Origin: an uncultured Clostridia bacterium
GTDB taxonomy: Bacteria; Bacillota; Clostridia; Christensenellales; Aristaeellaceae
NCBI GenBank assembly: GCA_934621485.1
Contig: CAKTUS010000102.1
Coordinates: 1 to 9,534, forward strand
Direction of reading: 5' to 3'
DNA: 9,534 nt
A program made the translations under genes and the position numbers. The notes below the pieces were generated by a model. The model ran no database searches and was not told the origin of the DNA. It saw only the letters and a list, made by a program, of their open reading frames with translations. Of this stretch, positions 6,628 to 9,534 are shown one piece after another (position 1 is the stretch's first letter; every line of letters begins with the position of its first letter).

Positions 6628-6900
6628 CTCATAAAAATGTTCCCTGAGCTTGTCGTAATTTTACAATTTTGCGATTTTATGGTTGGCCGTATCGCCTTGC
6701 AGTTCAGGCTCTGCAGGAATCGACTATTGAGGGCGCAAACCCATCAATAATCACTCACGAACAGTACTGACGAACCAGACCGCGGACGAACGAACACCCT
6801 CGCAAAAGCTGAAGGTATGTCGCCAGACAAAGGTGAGGTTCATCTTGTGATACGCCGAAGATTTTCCCGTTGGCCGTGAGATGACCCGTCAGAAGAGAGA
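6628..6900. other. Divergent intergenic region without a recognised gene
   Basis: Between the minus-strand sortase operon and the plus-strand nrd promoter. No RNA gene or complete protein gene was recognised. A startless minus frame is open from 6925 down to a TGA at 6755-6757 (about 56 codons, including LLTGHLTANGKIFG and DEPHLCLATYLQLL). It reads more like protein than random sequence, but has no ATG and no ribosome binding site. A weak inverted repeat TATTGA/TCAATA sits at 6725-6730 and 6744-6749. The sortase promoter should lie somewhere in the AT-rich stretch 6600-6680; I cannot fix it. Confidence 0.35.
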
Positions 6901-6911
6901 ATTGTTCAAAA

Positions 6912-6927
6912 ACAATATGTAGCGCTT
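6912..6927 (+). promoter_or_regulatory. Probable second, weaker NrdR box
   Basis: ACAATATGTAGCGCTT matches the NrdR consensus at 10 of 16 positions and starts exactly 31 bp before the strong box. NrdR operators commonly come in pairs about three helical turns apart. The spacing is the stronger argument; the sequence match alone would be weak. Confidence 0.5.
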
Positions 6928-6932
6928 ATGTG

Positions 6933-6961
6933 TTGACAGCTGCCACTATATATAGTATACT
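6933..6961 (+). promoter_or_regulatory. Promoter of the nrdG-nrdD operon
   Basis: TTGACA (6933-6938), a 17-bp spacer and TATACT (6956-6961) make a near-consensus sigma-A promoter. Transcription would begin near 6968, about 34 nt before the nrdG ATG at 7002. This rules out the upstream in-frame start codon at 6930, which lies before the -35 element. Confidence 0.85.
6943..6958 (+). promoter_or_regulatory. NrdR box (repressor operator) inside the nrd promoter
   Basis: CCACTATATATAGTAT matches the NrdR consensus ACACTATATATAGTGT at 14 of 16 positions, with a perfect ACTATATATAGT palindrome core. It fills the spacer and reaches into the -10 element, the expected place for a repressor. NrdR is the ATP/dATP-sensing repressor of ribonucleotide reductase genes in most bacteria. 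Identification is from the consensus as I know it. Confidence 0.8.
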
Positions 6962-7001
6962 TACCATGATTTCAGCTTTTCATTCGGAAAGGGACATCGC
7001 C

Positions 7002-7697
7002 ATGCGCATTGCCGGAATACAGAAACTGACGCTGTTGGACTATCCGGGCAAGATCGCCTGCACGGTCTTCCTGTCCGGCTGCAATCTGCGCTGCCCCTAC
7101 TGCCATAATCCAGGGCTTGTGCTACCGGAATGCGGCAACGGATCGGAAATGTCAGTTGCGGAAGTGCTGGCCTTTCTTGAACGACGGAAGGGAAAGCTGG
7201 ACGGGGTATGCGTCACCGGAGGTGAGCCGACGCTTCAGCTGGAGCTTCCGGCGTTTCTGGAAAAGCTCCGCCTCCTTGGCTTTGCCGTAAAGCTGGATAC
7301 CAACGGCACGAATCCAGGAATGCTCAAAGTGCTTCTTCGTAATGGTGTCCTTGACTATGTGGCGATGGACATCAAGAACAGCCCTTCTCGCTATGCGGAG
7401 ACCTGCAGCGGTACAGACATTCTTTCCCAGGTTCAGGCAAGCGTCGATCTGCTGCTGAACGGTGCAACCGGGTATGAATTCCGAACGACGGTCTGCAAGC
7501 CACTGCATACGGAGAGGGATATGGCGGAGATCGGGCGCTGGCTCAAAGGCGCAAAACACTATTTTCTTCAGGCGTTCGTGGACTCCGGCGATCTGGTGTC
7601 CGGTGGCGTGGAGGCGCATACGCACGATGAACTGAGGCGGCTGCAGCAAGCCGTACTTCCCTATATTCCAAACACACAGCTGCGAGGCGAGGAGTGA
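7002..7697 (+). CDS. nrdG: Anaerobic ribonucleoside-triphosphate reductase activating protein (radical SAM)
   Basis: Generates the glycyl radical on NrdD using S-adenosylmethionine and a 4Fe-4S cluster, in the cytoplasm. The start at ATG 7002 (protein begins MRIAGIQKLTLLDYPG) is chosen because AAAGGG (6988-6993) precedes it by 8 nt and the promoter lies at 6933-6961. Length 231 residues. The cluster motif GCNLRCPYCHNP supplies Cys27, Cys31 and Cys34, and VTGGEPTLQ (Gly73-Gly74-Glu75-Pro76) contacts SAM in the family. The LDYPGKIACTVFLSGCNLRC opening is typical of the longer NrdG/PflA-like branch found in Clostridia and archaea rather than the short enterobacterial NrdG. The nrdD gene starts 4 nt after its stop, so both are one transcript. 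Pairing with nrdD removes doubt about the substrate. Confidence 0.92.
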   Translation: MRIAGIQKLTLLDYPGKIACTVFLSGCNLRCPYCHNPGLVLPECGNGSEMSVAEVLAFLERRKGKLDGVCVTGGEPTLQLELPAFLEKLRLLGFAVKLDTNGTNPGMLKVLLRNGVLDYVAMDIKNSPSRYAETCSGTDILSQVQASVDLLLNGATGYEFRTTVCKPLHTERDMAEIGRWLKGAKHYFLQAFVDSGDLVSGGVEAHTHDELRRLQQAVLPYIPNTQLRGEE

Positions 7698-7701
7698 GCA
7701 T

Positions 7702-9534
7702 ATGTATCAAGTCATTAAGCGGGACGGGCAAAGAGTCGATTTTGATTTGACCCGCATCTCCAATGCCATCACCAAGGCGTTTGACGCGGCAGAGATCCCC
7801 TACAACACGGATATCATCAACCTGCTTGCGCTGCAGGTAACGGCGGACTATGCCGGCAAGATCAAAAGCAACTCGATCGGCGTGGAGGATATTCAGGACA
7901 GCGTAGAGGCAATGCTGCAGCGCGCCGGGTATGCGGCCGTGGCAAAGTCCTATATCCTCTACCGCAAGAACCGGGAGAAGCTGAGGGAAATGCGCTCCAC
8001 CGTGCTGGATTACAAAAAGCTGGTGGACGACTACCTGCGGGTGTCGGACTGGCGGGTGAAGGAAAATTCCACCGTCACATACTCCGTGGGCGGGCTGATC
8101 CTGTCTAACTCTGGCGCCATCACCGCCAACTACTGGCTCAGCGAGATCTATGACGAGGAGATCAGCAGTGCCCACCGCAACGCAGATATACATCTGCACG
8201 ATCTGTCCATGCTCACCGGCTACTGTGCCGGCTGGAGCCTCAGGCAGCTCATTCAGGAAGGATTGGGCGGCGTAGCGGGTAAGATTACCAGCGCGCCTGC
8301 CAGGCATTTAGCTACGCTGTGCAATCAGATGGTGAACTTTCTGGGCGTTATGCAGAACGAATGGGCAGGCGCGCAGGCGTTCTCCAGTTTCGATACCTAC
8401 CTCGCTCCCTTCGTGCGCACGGACAAACTCGGCTATAATGAAGTCAAGCACTGCATTGAGAGTTTCGTGTTCGGGGTCAATACGCCAAGCCGCTGGGGAA
8501 CGCAGGCACCGTTTTCCAACATCACGCTGGACTGGACGGTACCCGCCGACCTGGCTAGCCAGCCCTGCATCGTGGGCGGTAAAACCATGAACTTCACCTA
8601 CGGTGACTGCCAGGCAGAGATGGATCTGATCAACAAAGCGTTTATCGAGGTCATGATCGAGGGCGACGCCAACGGCCGCGGTTTTCAGTATCCCATTCCC
8701 ACTTATTCCATCACGAAGGATTTCGACTGGTCTGAGACGGAAAACAACCACCTGCTCTTTGAAATGACCGCCAAATACGGCACGCCCTATTTCTCCAACT
8801 ACATCAATTCCGACATGGAGCCCGGCGATGTGCGCAGCATGTGCTGCCGCCTGCGGCTGGATCTGAGGGAACTGCGCAAGAAAAGCGGCGGGTTCTTCGG
8901 CAGCGGCGAGTCTACCGGCTCTGTGGGCGTTGTGACCATCAATCTGCCCCGCATCGCATACCTTGCCAAGGATGAAGCGGACTTCTTCATCCGGTTGGAC
9001 CGCATGATGGACATTGCAGCCCGCAGCCTGAAGATCAAGCGCAAAACGGTGGAAAAACTGCTGGAGGAGGGACTGTACCCTTACACCAAGCGATATCTTG
9101 GCGGCTTCGATAACCATTTCTCCACCATCGGGCTTGTGGGCATGAACGAAGCGGGGCAAAACGCCAGCTGGCTGCGCAACGATCTCACCCACGAGGAAAC
9201 GCAGGACTTTGCCGTCCGGGTACTCAAGCATATGAGGGATCGGCTGAGCGATTATCAGGAGCAGTATGGCGACCTCTACAACCTGGAGGCGACTCCAGCG
9301 GAATCCACCGCCTACCGCCTTGCCAAGCACGATAAGGCTCGCTATCCCGACATCATCACCGCACACGCGGGCGGAACGCCATACTATACCAACTCCAGCC
9401 ACCTGCCCGTGGGCTACACCGAGGACGTGTTCACCGCGCTGGACGTGCAGGACAGGCTCCAAACGCTCTACACCAGCGGCACGGTATTTCATACTTTCCT
9501 GGGTGAAAAGCTGCCCTGCTGGCAGTCTGCCGCA
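7702..9534 (+). CDS. nrdD: Anaerobic (class III) ribonucleoside-triphosphate reductase, C-terminus off the window
   Basis: Reduces ribonucleoside triphosphates to deoxyribonucleotides without oxygen, using a glycyl radical. ATG 7702 follows AGGAG (7690-7694) by 7 nt, within the end of nrdG. 611 codons are present and the frame is open to the edge. Residues 1 to about 92 form an ATP-cone regulatory domain (MYQVIKRDGQRVDFD...). The catalytic part shows the family signatures DIHLHDL (162-168), a cysteine pair MCCRL (Cys381-Cys382) and GGFFGSGESTGSVG with VVTINLPR. The radical glycine and the zinc-binding cysteines near the C-terminus lie beyond the window, so completeness cannot be judged. The first gene of the operon is the activase, the reverse of the nrdD-nrdG order of enterobacteria. 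The NrdR boxes upstream of nrdG presumably control both. Confidence 0.95.
   Translation, partial: MYQVIKRDGQRVDFDLTRISNAITKAFDAAEIPYNTDIINLLALQVTADYAGKIKSNSIGVEDIQDSVEAMLQRAGYAAVAKSYILYRKNREKLREMRSTVLDYKKLVDDYLRVSDWRVKENSTVTYSVGGLILSNSGAITANYWLSEIYDEEISSAHRNADIHLHDLSMLTGYCAGWSLRQLIQEGLGGVAGKITSAPARHLATLCNQMVNFLGVMQNEWAGAQAFSSFDTYLAPFVRTDKLGYNEVKHCIESFVFGVNTPSRWGTQAPFSNITLDWTVPADLASQPCIVGGKTMNFTYGDCQAEMDLINKAFIEVMIEGDANGRGFQYPIPTYSITKDFDWSETENNHLLFEMTAKYGTPYFSNYINSDMEPGDVRSMCCRLRLDLRELRKKSGGFFGSGESTGSVGVVTINLPRIAYLAKDEADFFIRLDRMMDIAARSLKIKRKTVEKLLEEGLYPYTKRYLGGFDNHFSTIGLVGMNEAGQNASWLRNDLTHEETQDFAVRVLKHMRDRLSDYQEQYGDLYNLEATPAESTAYRLAKHDKARYPDIITAHAGGTPYYTNSSHLPVGYTEDVFTALDVQDRLQTLYTSGTVFHTFLGEKLPCWQSAA

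Noticed and set aside
6901..6916. ATTGTT-CAAA-AACAAT palindrome as a Rex or FNR-type site
   Set aside because: The half-site spacing is shorter than the Rex operator I know and the FNR core TTGAT/ATCAA is absent; it may be chance AT-rich symmetry.
6930..7001. nrdG starts upstream of 7002
   Set aside because: The codon at 6930 lies upstream of the -35 element and the ATG at 6966 lies at the predicted transcription start, so neither leaves room for a ribosome binding site.
7543..8307. 254-codon open frame on the minus strand
   Set aside because: Antisense to the nrdG end and nrdD start; no recognisable protein.
8308..9492. 394-codon open frame on the minus strand
   Set aside because: It lies antisense to nrdD, whose protein sequence is unmistakable; the frame has no ribosome binding site and is a by-product of codon use.

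Overview
The window looks like chromosomal DNA of an anaerobic, Gram-positive gut-type Clostridia (Bacillota). Reasons: class III (oxygen-sensitive) ribonucleotide reductase genes, a class B sortase with a matching cell-wall-anchored protein, strong AGGAGG-type ribosome binding sites, and a mixed base composition near 50% GC. Genus cannot be assigned from this stretch.

Left part (1 to about 3360, read on the minus strand). A large secreted adhesin with a thioester (TQXA/TED) domain runs off the left edge (1-2217). It has a signal peptide, a long Thr/Glu-rich stalk and the Cys and Gln expected to form an internal thioester. Its coding strand carries an uninterrupted run of 11 G. The present length keeps the frame open; loss or gain of one G stops translation within 8 to 14 codons, so the gene looks built for phase-variable ON/OFF expression. 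Its promoter and a leader of about 200 nt lie at 2218-2461. Upstream is a hairpin-dense, apparently repetitive non-coding segment (2520-2790), including a clear terminator, then the 3' remnant of a multi-SH3-domain protein gene (2795-3157).

Middle part (3330-6546, minus strand). This is a two-gene operon: a class B sortase (5650-6546) overlapping by ATGA the gene for a 762-residue surface protein (3365-5653). That protein has a signal peptide, a 14-residue tandem repeat region, a Cna-B-like domain and a C-terminal PQTGD sorting signal. The sortase presumably attaches this protein, and perhaps the thioester adhesin, to the wall. A strong hairpin terminator follows at 3330-3357.

Right part (6930-9534, plus strand). 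The activase gene nrdG and the class III reductase gene nrdD (cut by the right edge) form an operon. Its promoter is near-consensus, with an NrdR-like palindrome between the -35 and -10 elements and a weaker second copy 31 bp upstream, so control by the NrdR repressor is likely. Between the sortase and the nrd promoter lies about 300 bp without a recognisable gene.

The most notable system is the surface-display module: a putatively phase-variable thioester adhesin next to a dedicated sortase-substrate pair.
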